Part shown: piece by piece, positions 1 through 8,639 of the stretch
How the letters are laid out: every line of letters starts with the position of its first letter
Numbering within the stretch: the first letter of the stretch is position 1
Source of the DNA: Shouchella patagoniensis
Lineage (GTDB): Bacteria > Bacillota > Bacilli > Bacillales > Bacillaceae_D
Reading direction: 5' to 3'
Length of the DNA: 64,000 bases
Assembly: GCF_002019705.1 (NCBI RefSeq)
Contig: NZ_KV917377.1
Coordinates: forward strand, 3,969,938 to 4,033,937
Made by a program: the position numbers and the translations under genes
The notes under the pieces: generated by a model
What the model was told of the DNA's origin: nothing
Seen by the model: only the letters and a program-made list of their open reading frames with translations
The model's database searches: none

Positions 1-1945
1 GACCAGGTTTTCCTGTTGACGCTGCGCGAAGCAGTTCGTCAACAATATTTGCTCGTCCATCAAACAACTCAGAGACTTCTTCAGGGATTCTCTCTGAAAA
101 TAATAGGTCGGTAAGCTCCTCAATCCAAAAATGAAACAGAAGCGGACCGGCTTCCTCACGTGAATCGATTTGGTTCCAAGAACGCAGCATGGAAAGTGCA
201 GAATAATCGATTTTTCGTAATTCTTCTTCAGACAAAGCATCTGTTAATAGAGGGATAAATTCGGCAGCTTGGAGATTAACAGCGTCCATTTGCAACGCCT
301 GCATATCTTCTACCGTATGATCATCTTTTTCCTGAAGTACATCTAGAATGCGTTGATGACGGTATGGTTGGGCCCAAGTGTGGGTTAAGTGATATGGGTA
401 ATCATCGCCTGCAATTTGGTTATTTGCGGTAGAAATATAACCTGAATCTGGATCGATCATTGTCGGTAATTCATCCCAAGGAATATACCCTTCCCATTCG
501 TATTCAGAATCCCAACCAGGAACAGGTAAAAGGGCGTCATCCCCGCTTGGTCGAATTGGAATTAACCCATTCGCTCGGTAAGCAATTGTTCCATCTGTGC
601 TAGCAAAAACAAAATTCTGTGCAGGAGCCTGGAAGTTTCTTAAGGCTGCTTCAAATGAATCCCAATCATTCGCGCGATTAAATCCGATAACGGCTTGAAG
701 CTCGGTTGTTGCTTCATAAGCTGTCCAGCGCATCGAGAGTGCGTAATCTTCTTCATCATTTAAATGTGCATAATCAGATAAGATTGGACCATTTTTTGTT
801 AAAACAATTTCATGCGTTACTGGATCGTCGTCTGCCACTTGAATCTCTTCTGTAATAACTTCTGCTTCATACCATTCATCATCATACAAAAATTGGTGTG
901 GATCTTCCGGATGACGCTGTTCAAAATACAATTGTTGCACATCTGGTCCTACATTGGTGACGCCCCAAGCAATGGATTCATTGGAACCTAAAATGATCCC
1001 TGGGACACCTGCAAAGATAACGCCAGTAACATTAACGGATGGGGAAGATAAATGGGTCTCATACCAAATGCTTGGCGTCGCAAGACCTAAGTGTGGATCA
1101 TCTGCAAGCAATGGTTCACCTGATGCCGTTTTCTCACCTGACAGCACCCAGTTGTTGCTACCGTTAAAAGGATGTGGCAAATAGTCTGCTGTTGAACCAA
1201 AGGCGGTTCCGACATCAATTGGAATCGATTTTGCTACATCTAAGATGACCGGTCCATCTTCTGGATAAACGGGAAGTAAATCAATTGCTTCCGCATCAGT
1301 AACATTTTGTGCGAGCCAGTAACGAAATGCCTGTCCTTGCCAGTTCCCACCTAAATCATAAGCCATGAATTTTCCAATTGTTAGTGAATCAAGTGGTTCC
1401 CAAGGAGTGGGTTCATATCCTGCTAACCGAAACTCTAGAGGTAGCTCACCTGCTGTTATTGCTTGTTCCATATACGCATTGACACCTGCGGCATACGATT
1501 CCAAATAAGAGTAGGTCTCTTCGTCGTAAGCTGCCGCAGAAGCTTCAGCGGCTCGGCGCAATCCAAACGTACGAAAAAAGCGATCTTGGTCGAGCATGGA
1601 GGCACCTATGACCTCGGCTAACTGACCAGAGGCTTGGCGTCTGCTTAAATCCATTTGAAATAAACGATCCTGTGCTGTGACATATCCTTGAACGAAATAC
1701 AAATCTTCATCCGTTTGTGCTTCAATATGAGGAACGCCTTGAGCATCCCGGTACACATCCACTTCATTTGAGAGTCCGGAGAGGGAAATCTCACCGCTCG
1801 TTTGAGGTAATGGTTTTTTTAGTTGTACATACCCCCATATTGCAGTTGCTGCGAGTAGAACAATAATTCCCGTAACTCCAATTAAAAGCACTCGCTTTAT
1901 AGATATCCGTTTTTTTCTTCGGCCCTGTCTTGGTGCTGTTTCCAT
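1..1945 (-). CDS. Penicillin acylase family protein (partial, C-terminus beyond the left edge)
   Basis: An N-terminal nucleophile hydrolase of the penicillin/cephalosporin acylase family, which cleaves amides such as side-chain acyl groups or acyl-homoserine lactones; the substrate cannot be told here. About 648 codons are present and the frame runs off the left edge. A basic N-terminus (RQGRRKKR) is followed by one hydrophobic segment (about residues 16-35), so it is exported or membrane-anchored. The family signature GSNNWVL is visible, with Ser263 expected to be both the autoproteolysis site and the new N-terminal nucleophile of the beta chain. The ATG at 1945 has a GGGGGAT ribosome site upstream. 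Divergent from the epimerase gene. Family assignment is firm, substrate unknown. Confidence 0.93.
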   Translation of the reverse strand, partial: METAPRQGRRKKRISIKRVLLIGVTGIIVLLAATAIWGYVQLKKPLPQTSGEISLSGLSNEVDVYRDAQGVPHIEAQTDEDLYFVQGYVTAQDRLFQMDLSRRQASGQLAEVIGASMLDQDRFFRTFGLRRAAEASAAAYDEETYSYLESYAAGVNAYMEQAITAGELPLEFRLAGYEPTPWEPLDSLTIGKFMAYDLGGNWQGQAFRYWLAQNVTDAEAIDLLPVYPEDGPVILDVAKSIPIDVGTAFGSTADYLPHPFNGSNNWVLSGEKTASGEPLLADDPHLGLATPSIWYETHLSSPSVNVTGVIFAGVPGIILGSNESIAWGVTNVGPDVQQLYFEQRHPEDPHQFLYDDEWYEAEVITEEIQVADDDPVTHEIVLTKNGPILSDYAHLNDEEDYALSMRWTAYEATTELQAVIGFNRANDWDSFEAALRNFQAPAQNFVFASTDGTIAYRANGLIPIRPSGDDALLPVPGWDSEYEWEGYIPWDELPTMIDPDSGYISTANNQIAGDDYPYHLTHTWAQPYRHQRILDVLQEKDDHTVEDMQALQMDAVNLQAAEFIPLLTDALSEEELRKIDYSALSMLRSWNQIDSREEAGPLLFHFWIEELTDLLFSERIPEEVSELFDGRANIVDELLRAASTGKPG

Positions 1946-2028
1946 CAAAATCCCCCTATCATTATGTAAAAAGAGAACGCTTACACTATTTTATTCGGAA
2001 ACGGGTAGGCTGAATCCTGCATTCTTAT

Positions 2029-2056
2029 TTGCGTTTTCCAGACAATCCTTCATACT
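2029..2056 (+). promoter_or_regulatory. Candidate sigma-A promoter for the epimerase-like gene
   Basis: TTGCGT at 2029-2034 and CATACT at 2051-2056 are 16 bp apart, about 40 bp before the start codon at 2096. Moderate match, position sensible. Confidence 0.45.
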
Positions 2057-2095
2057 AGAGGGGATAGAGAACGAATGAAGGAGAGGATGGGTACA

Positions 2096-2971
2096 ATGAT
2101 TTTAATTGAAAATGAGCATCTTCTAGTAGAAATTGCAAATAAAGGAGCAGAAATTCGTAGCATCTGGAATAAAGGTCGAAAAAAACAACTGATGTGGGAG
2201 GGTGATCCAGCGTATTGGGGCAGGGTATCACCTGTACTGTTTCCAATCGTTGGTAAGCTGAAGGATAATCAGTACACCCATAAAGGGGATACATATAACT
2301 TACCTCAACACGGATTTCTGCGCGATCAAGTATTTGTGACAAACACATTAAAAAAGGAAGAAGCTTTGTTTCATTTTGAATCATCGAACCAGTTTGCGGA
2401 TGTATATCCATTTGAATTCACTGTTTATATCACATACACGTTAGAAGGCAACACATTGAAGGTCAGCTGGAAAGTCTCCAATGATAACAATGAGCCAATG
2501 TATTTTTCCATTGGTGCCCATCCTGCTTTCAATGTCCCGTTTCGTGAAGGTGAACAACTTGCTGATTATGAATTGCACATACAGCCAAGTGAAGAGATGA
2601 AGCAATTTGAATTAGAAGGTGGTTTCGTTCAAGAAAAGCAGCAAGAAACCGTTGCAACAACCCTCTCACTAACCGACCATTTATTCGCGGCTGATGCGCT
2701 AATTTATGAGAATGCAAATAATATTACACTCCGATCAACAGAAGATGAAACAGAACAAATTACCGTTCAATTCCCCGACTTTCCGTATGTTGGAGTATGG
2801 TCGAAGTATAATGATGAAGACCAAAGCATTGCACCATTTGTGTGTATCGAACCATGGTTTGGACTTGCAGATACCGCCAATACAAGCGGTGAACTATCAA
2901 AGAAAAAAGGGATTCAAACGCTTCAAGCGTATGAATCGTTTAGAGCGTCTTATACGATGACGTTTACGTAA
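2096..2971 (+). CDS. Aldose 1-epimerase family protein (LacX-like)
   Basis: A 291-residue galactose-mutarotase-fold protein, resembling the LacX group that lies near sugar genes in Firmicutes; such proteins are predicted to interconvert sugar anomers in the cytoplasm. Visible family features are the RVSPVLFPIVGKL block, HGFLRDQ, and IGAHPAFNVPF holding the histidine expected at the active site. I start at ATG 2096 because AAGGAGAGG lies 9 bases upstream; an ATG at 2075 would add seven residues overlapping that site. It stands alone, followed by its own terminator. The actual sugar is unknown. Confidence 0.9.
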   Translation: MILIENEHLLVEIANKGAEIRSIWNKGRKKQLMWEGDPAYWGRVSPVLFPIVGKLKDNQYTHKGDTYNLPQHGFLRDQVFVTNTLKKEEALFHFESSNQFADVYPFEFTVYITYTLEGNTLKVSWKVSNDNNEPMYFSIGAHPAFNVPFREGEQLADYELHIQPSEEMKQFELEGGFVQEKQQETVATTLSLTDHLFAADALIYENANNITLRSTEDETEQITVQFPDFPYVGVWSKYNDEDQSIAPFVCIEPWFGLADTANTSGELSKKKGIQTLQAYESFRASYTMTFT

Positions 2972-2975
2972 TGAT

Positions 2976-3012
2976 AAAAACCGGCTTTCAGAGGAAAGCT
3001 GGTTTTATTTTT
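2976..3012 (+). terminator. Rho-independent terminator of the epimerase gene
   Basis: AAAACCGGCTTTC pairs with GAAAGCTGGTTTT across a short AGAG loop, followed by a T-rich run. Confidence 0.88.
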
Positions 3013-3139
3013 GGTATAGGATAGCCCCTCGGTCGCTGCCCGTTCTGTAATGTCACGATTTCGTCAATGTTAGTCAGAGGATTCGAATAATTTAAGGAGA
3101 AAGATAGATGTATACATCGATAAATATGGGGGTGTTGCA

Positions 3140-3304
3140 ATGATCTTTTATACAATTCGGTGCATTACATGTAAGCAAGATTATAAGATTATGGAAGGGT
3201 CAAAGCTTTATAAAGAGTATAAAGAAAATCCGTCTGAACAACGGATGTGTCAAGAGTGCGTGGAACAGATTGAACGAGATGCAAAGAAGCAGTTTTTTGG
3301 ATAA
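3140..3304 (+). CDS. Small zinc-ribbon-like protein, YlaI/DUF2197 type
   Basis: A 54-residue protein with two CxxC knuckles (CITC near residue 8 and CQEC near residue 37), the pattern of a small zinc ribbon. It resembles B. subtilis YlaI (DUF2197), whose function is unknown. ATG 3140 is preceded by GGGGGTG about 6 bases away. It is a single gene between two terminators. Identification rests on the paired cysteines, length and general similarity. Confidence 0.75.
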   Translation: MIFYTIRCITCKQDYKIMEGSKLYKEYKENPSEQRMCQECVEQIERDAKKQFFG

Positions 3305-3433
3305 TAGAAAAATAGAAGGCAGATCATGTTATGTGGTGTAGTCATGTTTTAATAAAACCCTTTTTCAGTGTTTCACCTCATTCTCTTTTTACATGCTACA
3401 TTTCGAGCTTATACGGCAAGCGATTGTTATTAG

Positions 3434-3463
3434 AAAAAAGACCTGTTCAAAGGTCTTTTTTTC
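3434..3463. terminator. Bidirectional terminator
   Basis: AAAAAAGACCT / AGGTCTTTTTTT hairpin between the zinc-ribbon gene and the convergent HMG-CoA lyase gene; A and T runs flank both sides, so it can serve both. Confidence 0.85.
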
Positions 3464-3473
3464 GTTCTCATGA

Positions 3474-4373
3474 TTAACTACGTGCAAGCTCTGAACGTTT
3501 TCCTGCTTTCATCACCATACCTGGCAATGATTTGGGGAACCACGATTCGACCGTGCGCGCTGAGGTGAGTAATTTGTCTAAATTAATACCGGTAGTCACA
3601 TCAATCTCGTGGAACATATGAACCAAATCTTCGGTACAAACATTGCCTACTGCAAGTGGTGCATATGGACATCCACCAAGCCCGCCGAGGGAAGCGTCGA
3701 AATGAGTTACCCCAGCTTCATAGCCTGCAAGTACATTTGCAAGAGCAAGACCACGGGTATTATGAAAATGCAGCCCGAGCGGTATGTTCTCGCCAAATTG
3801 GCTATAAAAGAGACGAACAAGTTGTTTCACTTGATAGGGATTGGCCATGCCGGTTGTATCACCAAGTACAATCTTGCTTGCTCCAGCATGTAAAAACTTT
3901 TCTGTCATTGATAAAACGTCCATTTCATTCACTTTGCCACTAAAGGGACATCCAAATGAAGTAGCTAAAATTGCTGTGACAGAAATATCTTCTGCTGCTT
4001 CTTGAACGTTAGGGAGCAAATTAGCGAGTCCTTCTTCAACCGAGCAATTTGAGTTCTTCTGATTGAATGCATTGCTCACAGCCATTGAGACGTGTAGCTT
4101 CGTAATGGTTGAATGGAGGGCTCGTTGAATGCCGCGCTCATTTAACGCAAGTCCTGCTACTTCAATTCCTGCCGGTCTATCCCAAGAAAGAAGGACTTCT
4201 TCGGCATCTGCCATTGCGGGGACATGTTTTGGGTGCACGAAAGAAACCGCTTCCAAATCAGTGACGCCTGAATCCGTTAGCATCGATAACATGTCTACTT
4301 TCTGTTCAGTAGAGAGCAAGGTCGACTCGTTTTGCAAACCATCACGAACACCAACTTCACAAATCGTAATCAT
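3474..4373 (-). CDS. Hydroxymethylglutaryl-CoA lyase (YngG-like)
   Basis: A 299-residue TIM-barrel lyase that splits 3-hydroxy-3-methylglutaryl-CoA to acetoacetate and acetyl-CoA, the last step of leucine breakdown; B. subtilis YngG has the same length. Motifs seen: EVGVRDGLQNE (residues 6-16, catalytic Arg10 and metal-binding Asp11), LHFHNTRG with metal ligands His202 and His204, and the loop GGLGGCPYAP with Cys235. Start ATG 4373 has AAAGGAG a few bases upstream; a longer frame to 4457 lacks support. No other leucine-degradation gene adjoins it here, unlike the yng cluster, so its partners must lie elsewhere. Confidence 0.93.
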   Translation of the reverse strand: MITICEVGVRDGLQNESTLLSTEQKVDMLSMLTDSGVTDLEAVSFVHPKHVPAMADAEEVLLSWDRPAGIEVAGLALNERGIQRALHSTITKLHVSMAVSNAFNQKNSNCSVEEGLANLLPNVQEAAEDISVTAILATSFGCPFSGKVNEMDVLSMTEKFLHAGASKIVLGDTTGMANPYQVKQLVRLFYSQFGENIPLGLHFHNTRGLALANVLAGYEAGVTHFDASLGGLGGCPYAPLAVGNVCTEDLVHMFHEIDVTTGINLDKLLTSARTVESWFPKSLPGMVMKAGKRSELARS

Positions 4374-4485
4374 GAAAACAACTCCTTTAAATAGAGATTG
4401 GTAGATGTAGCAAGTATAGCATATAAGAACTGAATCTTTTGAAGTAACAAGTAGCATTCAAATAGAAGTTGGTGCATAGAAATAG

Positions 4486-4521
4486 AAAAGAGGAACATGC
4501 CTGCGCAGCTGTTCCTCTTTT
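4486..4521 (-). terminator. Terminator of the MATE/membrane protein operon
   Basis: AAAAGAGGAACA / TGTTCCTCTTTT, a perfect 12-bp stem just past the stop codon at 4529 of the minus-strand gene. Confidence 0.85.
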
Positions 4522-4528
4522 ACTTCAT

Positions 4529-4825
4529 TTATGCTTGCATCGCCAAGTATCTGAAAAAACTTACCGCCGCAATGATGACTACAGCAATTAAATAAATGAT
4601 GGATAGCCGTTGTTCTCTCACGCTTTCTGTTTTTAGCGCCTGTAAAATAAGAAGGGCGACTAAGACGATATTTAAGAGCGATACGATAAAAAATGGAAAA
4701 ATACTTTGATACAAATTCTGCGAGGTGATTCCCACAATATTCACGAGGGCTACGAGAACAAATAGCCACATATAAACCATCATTAAAAAAGTAGGACGTT
4801 CTTTTTTCTTATTGTTTTCAGACAT
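4529..4825 (-). CDS. Small membrane protein, three predicted helices, unknown function
   Basis: A 98-residue protein with a charged, Lys-rich N-terminus (MSENNKKKERP) and three hydrophobic segments (about residues 15-35, 43-65, 75-93). I do not recognise the family. ATG 4825 is chosen because AAGGAG lies 7 bases upstream; an in-frame start at 4864 would overlap the MATE gene. Only 11 bases separate it from the MATE stop codon, so the two are almost certainly co-transcribed and it may be an accessory to the exporter. Confidence 0.8.
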   Translation of the reverse strand: MSENNKKKERPTFLMMVYMWLFVLVALVNIVGITSQNLYQSIFPFFIVSLLNIVLVALLILQALKTESVREQRLSIIYLIAVVIIAAVSFFRYLAMQA

Positions 4826-4836
4826 GTGTAAGCTCC

Positions 4837-6174
4837 TTACGTAAATAATTTCTTTTCCCGCCATTTTCCATAGCGATAATACAAATAAGCAAATAAACTA
4901 CTTAAAACAAAGCTTGCACCCATACCAAGTGCAATGCCTGATTCTCCAAACCAAGCGGAAAACAAAGTTGTTAAAGGATATCGCAACACCCAGAGCGAAA
5001 GAATATTTAAGACAAGCACTTGGTACATTGCGCCGGCAGCGCGGACGATTCCGTTTAAAACAAAGTTTAACCCAAGAAACGGATAACAAAATGCAATCAT
5101 TTGCAAGTAGTTACGACCAAATGCAACTGCTTCTTCGTCTTGAATAAACAAGCGTACACCTAGCTCTGCAAGTAGAAGAATAATTAAGGCGACAATACAC
5201 ATTAATGCTAAATTATAGATAGCAGCTGTTTTGGCAAGCTTGGCTAGCCGTAATGGAGCATTTGCACCAATCAATTGGCCTGCCATGCTGTTAACGGCTG
5301 TACCAAGCGCAGCAGCTGGAAGCATAATGAGACTGTCGAGGCGCTGTGCCGCGCTGAATCCAGCGACTGCCGTTTCACCAAAAGAAGCAACGGTGCCCAT
5401 AATCGCTGCAAGAGCAGCCGAGATAACGACCATTTGTAATGACGCTGGAATCCCTAACCGAAAAATGAGTGCAATTTCTTCTTTTGCTGGAATGCTTGCC
5501 TTTGGAATGGGCATACGATTGTTCTTGTAAACTGTGTACCCGCCATAGAGAAAAGCGAATCCCTGTGATAGTAGTGTAGCATAGGCGGCTCCTTCAATGC
5601 CTAAGTTGAATACTGCAATAAACACCGGATCAAGGACAATATTAAGTCCAACGGCAAGTCCGACAATTTTCAATGGTGTTTTACTGTCTCCAAGTGCACG
5701 TAAAACAGTTGAAATAAAATTGTAGCCAACTAAAAAGATCAACCCGAGAAAATGGATTTGTAAGTAAGCTAAAGCTCCCTCCATCATTGATTCAGGAGTT
5801 CCAAGTAGCAAAAGAATGGTAGGAGCAAGCAGAATGCCGAGTGCGCTTAATAAAAGGGATAAAAAAGCAAATAGCACCATAAACGCATTTAAGTACTTGA
5901 TTAAACCTTGTTCATCTTTCCGCCCCCGCTGCTGTGAGAGTATTGTTAATACGGCGTTGTTTAAACCGAGCACGAGTGAGAGGACAGTGAATAAAATAGT
6001 GCCAGCAATAGCGACTGATCCGAGGGCGTTCCCCCCAAGAAGATTACCTATCCAAAGGCTGTCGACTAATTGGTAGGACGTTTGCAACAGATTCGTTATC
6101 ATAATTGGACCGGAAAAGACAATTAATTGTTTTAATAAAGGTCCATTAGTGAAATCCAATTGATTTTGCTTCAT
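4837..6174 (-). CDS. MATE family multidrug/Na+ exporter
   Basis: A 445-residue integral membrane protein with about twelve hydrophobic segments in two related halves, typical of the MATE (MatE) family that extrudes cationic drugs or metabolites in exchange for Na+ or H+. The FSGPIMITNLLQTSYQLVD stretch near the N-terminus is a family hallmark, as are GDSKTPLK and the second-half LGIPASLQ. ATG 6174 has AAGGGATC upstream. First gene of a two-gene operon with the small membrane protein. Substrate unknown. Confidence 0.92.
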   Translation of the reverse strand: MKQNQLDFTNGPLLKQLIVFSGPIMITNLLQTSYQLVDSLWIGNLLGGNALGSVAIAGTILFTVLSLVLGLNNAVLTILSQQRGRKDEQGLIKYLNAFMVLFAFLSLLLSALGILLAPTILLLLGTPESMMEGALAYLQIHFLGLIFLVGYNFISTVLRALGDSKTPLKIVGLAVGLNIVLDPVFIAVFNLGIEGAAYATLLSQGFAFLYGGYTVYKNNRMPIPKASIPAKEEIALIFRLGIPASLQMVVISAALAAIMGTVASFGETAVAGFSAAQRLDSLIMLPAAALGTAVNSMAGQLIGANAPLRLAKLAKTAAIYNLALMCIVALIILLLAELGVRLFIQDEEAVAFGRNYLQMIAFCYPFLGLNFVLNGIVRAAGAMYQVLVLNILSLWVLRYPLTTLFSAWFGESGIALGMGASFVLSSLFAYLYYRYGKWREKKLFT

Positions 6175-6308
6175 TAAAAAGATCCCTTCGTGCTTTGTAT
6201 AATTAGTTTAACATGGGTAGAATCCTTACAGTATCTTAATGTTTGCTTCATAGTATCTAAATAGTAAAAGCATATAATGAAAGCATCAAGAAGAAGGAGG
6301 CGCTCGAT

Positions 6309-6434
6309 ATGGAAGATGACATGCAATATGAGACAGGCGAGAATATGGTAGTAGGCGCAGGGTGGGCACTTGCAATCAGCATTCCTTTATGGGTTGGCAT
6401 CATTCTTTTAAGTTATGTGCTATTTATTTCATAA
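6309..6434 (+). CDS. Small single-helix membrane protein
   Basis: A 41-residue protein with an acidic N-terminus (MEDDMQYETGEN) and one hydrophobic helix from about residue 15 to the end. AAGGAGG lies 7 bases before ATG 6309 and a perfect terminator follows, so it looks like a genuine one-gene transcript despite its size. Family unknown. Confidence 0.68.
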   Translation: MEDDMQYETGENMVVGAGWALAISIPLWVGIILLSYVLFIS

Positions 6435-6466
6435 AAAGAGAAGAAAAAATAAAAATTTGTAGCCGT

Positions 6467-6489
6467 AACCAGTTGATACTGGTTTTTTT
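6467..6489 (+). terminator. Terminator of the small membrane protein gene
   Basis: AACCAGT-TGAT-ACTGGTT followed by seven T: a perfect 7-bp stem. Confidence 0.85.
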
Positions 6490-6493
6490 GTTG

Positions 6494-6522
6494 TTTACCC
6501 TTTTCAATCTTTCATGTATGAT
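6494..6522 (+). promoter_or_regulatory. Candidate promoter of the siderophore transporter operon
   Basis: TTTACC (6494-6499) and TATGAT (6517-6522) with 17-bp spacing. The -10 element overlaps the Fur box, as expected for iron repression. Confidence 0.6.
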
Positions 6523-6533
6523 AATGATTATCA
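6519..6533 (+). promoter_or_regulatory. Perfect 7-1-7 Fur box
   Basis: TGATAAT-G-ATTATCA matches the Bacillus Fur consensus at all 14 defined positions. It sits 38 bases before the first permease gene, covering the -10 element, so Fe-Fur should repress the operon. Confidence 0.92.
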
Positions 6534-6570
6534 ATACTATTATAAATGAACGAAAAAAAGGGTAAAAGAT

Positions 6571-7617
6571 ATGGGCAAACAATCAGCCGAAACAACTTTA
6601 GAGAAAGCAAAAGAAAAGTCTAAGCCGCTTGGTGCAGTTTTTGTCGGACTTATCGGGCTTGCTCTTCTTATTGTCGCTCTTCTTTTTTCCATTTCATATG
6701 GGGCGGCGCAGATTGATCTTAAAACCGTCTGGCAGGCTGTTTTTCAATTTGATCAATCGATAACGGATCATCAAATTATTCAAGAAATTCGTCTCCCACG
6801 TGCGCTTGGCGCTGCACTCGTTGGCAGCTTTCTCGCTGTATCTGGCGCAATTATGCAAGGGATGACGCGAAATGCGCTAGCCGAGCCATCTATTATGGGG
6901 GTTATGGACGGCGCTGCTCTTGCAATAGCGATTATGTTCGCGTTTGGAGCAAGTGTCTCTGGTGTAAGCCTAATGTTTGCAGCATTTATTGGAGCTGGAG
7001 CAGGTGCTGCTTTTGTTTTTGCTGTTGGATCGCTTGCTCGCGGAGGACTCTCTCCGGCGAAATTAGCACTCGCAGGTGTAACGGTTGGGGCATTTTTAAG
7101 TGCCATATCATCAGGCATTGCCATTCATTTTAACGTTGCTCAAGATATTAGCTTTTGGTTTGCTGGTGGTCTAGCAGGGATGAACTGGTATAACATACGT
7201 TTGATTATCCCTGTAGCGATTGTTGGTTTAGGATTTGCCTTCGCACTGTCCCGCTCGGTGACCGTGTTAAGTTTAGGTGAAGATGTAGCTCGTGGACTCG
7301 GGCAGCGTATTTTATTAATAAAAACACTAGGTGTTATTGTAGTTTTGCTTCTTACTGGAGCTGGAGTAGCGGTTGCGGGGGCAATTGGCTTTATTGGGCT
7401 CGTTATCCCTCATATTACGAGAGGGCTAGTAGGCGTTGATTATCGTTATATTATTCCTTGTTCAGCTGTACTCGGTGCTCTTTTACTTGTCTCCGCTGAC
7501 TTGGCGGCAAGACTTGTTAATGCACCTTATGAAACGCCGGTTGGAGCGATGACTGCTTTAATCGGGGTCCCTTTCTTCCTTTATTTAGCACGTCGTGAAG
7601 GGAGAGGCCTGAAATGA
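6571..7617 (+). CDS. FecCD-family iron-siderophore ABC permease (YfiZ-like)
   Basis: A 348-residue polytopic membrane protein of the FecCD/BtuC family, one half of the channel that imports ferric siderophores. Family motifs include the helix RLPRALGAALVGSFLAVSGA, the EPSIMGVMDGAAL loop, and the coupling region GFIGLVIPHITRGLVG near residue 270. The gene overlaps the next permease by 4 bases (ATGA), so translation is coupled. Order permease-permease-ATPase resembles yfiZ-yfhA with a yusV-like ATPase in Bacillus (hydroxamate-type uptake), but the substrate cannot be fixed from sequence. Confidence 0.93.
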   Translation: MGKQSAETTLEKAKEKSKPLGAVFVGLIGLALLIVALLFSISYGAAQIDLKTVWQAVFQFDQSITDHQIIQEIRLPRALGAALVGSFLAVSGAIMQGMTRNALAEPSIMGVMDGAALAIAIMFAFGASVSGVSLMFAAFIGAGAGAAFVFAVGSLARGGLSPAKLALAGVTVGAFLSAISSGIAIHFNVAQDISFWFAGGLAGMNWYNIRLIIPVAIVGLGFAFALSRSVTVLSLGEDVARGLGQRILLIKTLGVIVVLLLTGAGVAVAGAIGFIGLVIPHITRGLVGVDYRYIIPCSAVLGALLLVSADLAARLVNAPYETPVGAMTALIGVPFFLYLARREGRGLK

Positions 7618-8627
7618 AAAAAACATTTTTAAAGCGACCGACAACCATTATGGGTATGCTCATCGTTGCGATTGTTGTCCTTTTCTTTGTTAGCCTGCAA
7701 ACTGGCGCAATTCAAATTAGTCCAACGCAAGTTGTGCGGACATTGTTTGGGTATGGAACCGAACGGGATGCATTGGTCCTGTTTGAATTCAGGCTGCCAC
7801 GCATGGTTATTGCGTTATTAATTGGCGCGGGACTTGCTGTATCTGGAGCAATTTTACAAAGCATATCGCAAAATGACCTCGCTGATCCAGGAATTTTAGG
7901 GATTAATACGGGAGCGGGACTCGCTGTAGTTATCTTTATTTTCTTCTTTCAAGGGTCGTTAACTGGATTAGGTGGCTTTTCCGTTTTCATCATGCCATTT
8001 TTTGCGCTTATTGGAGCGTTAGTTGCTGCTATTCTCATTTATGTGCTTGCTTGGAAACAAGGAATCACACCCGTTAGGCTGATCTTAGTTGGAATCGGTT
8101 TAAATGCTGCATTTAGCGCTTTGCTCATCGTCATACAATTACGGATGGAACCAAACGATTTTATGCAGGCGACGATTTGGTTAACGGGAAGTATATGGGG
8201 GACTACGTGGACGTATGTCTGGGCCGTGTTGCCTTGGATTCTTATTCTTATACCACTTGCTTTTTATAAAGCAAGAACATTAAACGTTATGCAAATTGGC
8301 ACGCAGTCAGCGGTTTCATTAGGAGTCCCGCTTGAGCGGGAAAGACGAACGCTGCTTATTTTAGCTGTTAGTCTTGCTGCTGTCTCAGTAGCTGTTGGTG
8401 GAGGAATTGCTTTTCTTGGTTTAGTTGCACCACATATTGCACGTCGCCTCGTTGGTCCGAGGCATGAAGTACTGATCCCAGCTGCTGCTTTGACAGGTGC
8501 ATTGATTTTACTTACGGCTGATATGATTGGGCGAAACTTACTCGCGCCGTCTGAAATACCAGTCGGCATTGTGATTGCTATTCTTGGAGCGCCTTACTTT
8601 TTGTATTTGTTAATGAGAACGCCATAG
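7614..8627 (+). CDS. FecCD-family iron-siderophore ABC permease (YfhA-like)
   Basis: A 337-residue partner of the upstream permease, forming the membrane heterodimer. It repeats the family marks: FRLPRMVIALLIGAGLAVSG, DLADPGILGINTGAGL and GGGIAFLGLVAPHIARRLVG. Start ATG 7614 overlaps the preceding stop. Twelve bases separate its stop from the TTG start of the ATPase gene, so all three form one Fur-controlled operon. Confidence 0.93.
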   Translation: MKKTFLKRPTTIMGMLIVAIVVLFFVSLQTGAIQISPTQVVRTLFGYGTERDALVLFEFRLPRMVIALLIGAGLAVSGAILQSISQNDLADPGILGINTGAGLAVVIFIFFFQGSLTGLGGFSVFIMPFFALIGALVAAILIYVLAWKQGITPVRLILVGIGLNAAFSALLIVIQLRMEPNDFMQATIWLTGSIWGTTWTYVWAVLPWILILIPLAFYKARTLNVMQIGTQSAVSLGVPLERERRTLLILAVSLAAVSVAVGGGIAFLGLVAPHIARRLVGPRHEVLIPAAALTGALILLTADMIGRNLLAPSEIPVGIVIAILGAPYFLYLLMRTP

Positions 8628-8639
8628 GAGGGACTTATT